Assembly (NCBI GenBank): GCA_031289935.1
Contig: JAITON010000083.1
Location: forward strand, 1 to 5,997
Direction: 5' to 3'
DNA from: Treponema sp.
Lineage (GTDB): Bacteria > Spirochaetota > Spirochaetia > Treponematales > Breznakiellaceae
DNA length: 5,997 nucleotides
Shown here one piece after another: positions 5,544 to 5,997 of this stretch. The notes beneath the pieces were generated by a model, which worked only from the letters and a program-made list of their open reading frames with translations, searched no databases and was not told where the DNA came from. Position 1 is the stretch's first letter. Every line of letters starts with the position of its first letter. A program made the position numbers and the translations under genes.

Positions 5544-5575
5544 GCATCACTCCTAAAAATACAACAAGCAGTATA
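5544..5575 (-). promoter_or_regulatory. Ribosome-binding site and possible -10 box of the beta-barrel gene
   Basis: AGGAG (5554-5550) lies six bases before the ATG at 5543. TATACT (5575-5570) is a good -10 match and identical to the one before the TM2 gene, which would place a start of transcription near 5563 and give a leader of about 20 bases. No convincing -35 box is found at the right distance. The region where it should be overlaps the last codons of the upstream gene. The 47-base gap to that gene holds no hairpin terminator. Confidence 0.4.
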
Positions 5576-5590
5576 GTCCGGGGGTTACCG

Positions 5591-5997
5591 TTAATCTAGC
5601 CCAAGGCGGAGATAATCCAGCAGCAGGGGATATTTGGTCAGGAGTTCTCCGTATTGGGCCAGTTCATCAAGCCTGAGCCGGGAATTGATGTGCCGTTCCG
5701 CGTTTCCCGCCGCGGCGGCGCTCAAGATTTCCTGCTGAAATTTAAGATATTCCCTGTAGAGATCCCGCATAGAAATATAGAGGGCAAAATCGGGGAATTT
5801 GACCGTCCCCAGGTGTAAAGAAAGGTTCTCGATATCCGTATAGGTCCGGCCTATCTCGTCCGTCAGGGCTCCTGTGGAACCGGTCTCCAGCATAGTTTCC
5901 AGGGTATCGGGCTCCATGCTGAGGAGCCGCCGGTTCACGAGGCCGGTAATTTCATCGGCCAGCCGCTGCCCAAAGGCGTCCAGGTCCTCCTGATTGG
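5591..5997 (-). CDS. Unrecognised helical protein, C-terminal part, 5' end outside window
   Basis: The frame is open from the TAA at 5593-5591 to the right edge, giving at least 134 residues. A GTG at 5938 is possible, but the upstream codons (NQEDLDAFGQRLADEITGL) have the same amphipathic helical character, so the gene very probably begins outside the window. The visible part is almost entirely helix-forming, charged and leucine-rich (RRLLSMEPDTLETMLETG, FALYISMRDLYREYLKFQQEIL, LDELAQYGELLTKYPLLLDYLRLGLD), with one Ala-rich AAAAGNAE turn. I see no signal peptide, membrane helix, cysteine motif or catalytic signature in this part, and I do not recognise the family. It lies upstream of and on the same strand as the beta-barrel gene, 47 bases away, with a possible promoter between, so co-transcription is uncertain. 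Confidence 0.75.
   Translation of the reverse strand, partial: NQEDLDAFGQRLADEITGLVNRRLLSMEPDTLETMLETGSTGALTDEIGRTYTDIENLSLHLGTVKFPDFALYISMRDLYREYLKFQQEILSAAAAGNAERHINSRLRLDELAQYGELLTKYPLLLDYLRLGLD

Overview
The window is a G+C-rich bacterial chromosomal segment with tightly packed, ordinary-looking genes and no transposase, integrase, CRISPR array, tRNA or rRNA that I can see. A two-membrane bacterium is indicated by an exported beta-barrel protein ending in phenylalanine and by a lipoprotein with a clean lipobox. A MutS2-type Smr protein and a RarA with a long extra C-terminal domain, together with the style of the envelope genes, make a spirochaete of the Treponema group my best guess. That assignment is inference and only moderately secure.

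Layout: the 3' end of mutS2 runs rightward from the left edge to 519. Everything else is on the minus strand. A TM2-domain membrane protein with a winged-helix tail (528-1031) lies tail-to-tail with mutS2, 8 bases away. It is followed by a 305-base gene-free spacer (1032-1336). Then come rarA (1337-3706), a lipoprotein gene (3716-4894), an outer-membrane beta-barrel gene (4905-5543) and the 3' end of an unrecognised helical gene (5591 to the right edge). In transcription order the last part reads unknown, beta-barrel, lipoprotein, rarA. The beta-barrel stop codon overlaps the lipoprotein ribosome-binding site, and the lipoprotein stop overlaps the weak site of rarA. These three genes therefore look like one translationally linked transcript that joins an envelope pair to a replication-fork ATPase.

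The most unusual part is the spacer. Positions 1151-1384 are a mosaic of short direct and inverted repeats built around GCTGGCGG, GGTACC, CACAGTGC and GCGTTACCG. They include a perfect 11-bp-stem hairpin and three 12-bp tandem units. The repeat tract runs into the 3' end of rarA, adds about 15 Pro/Ala-rich residues to the protein and supplies its stop codon. The related 12-mer GCCGCTGGCGGC also occurs once in a Gly/Ala linker of MutS2 and once in the linker between the two halves of RarA. This raises the possibility of a small palindromic element family that enters genes in frame. The TM2 gene has a promoter-like sequence placed so that transcription would start on the A of its ATG, predicting a leaderless mRNA.

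I did not find a complete undescribed system. The repeat family, the RarA C-terminal domain and the envelope-rarA operon are the points worth following.
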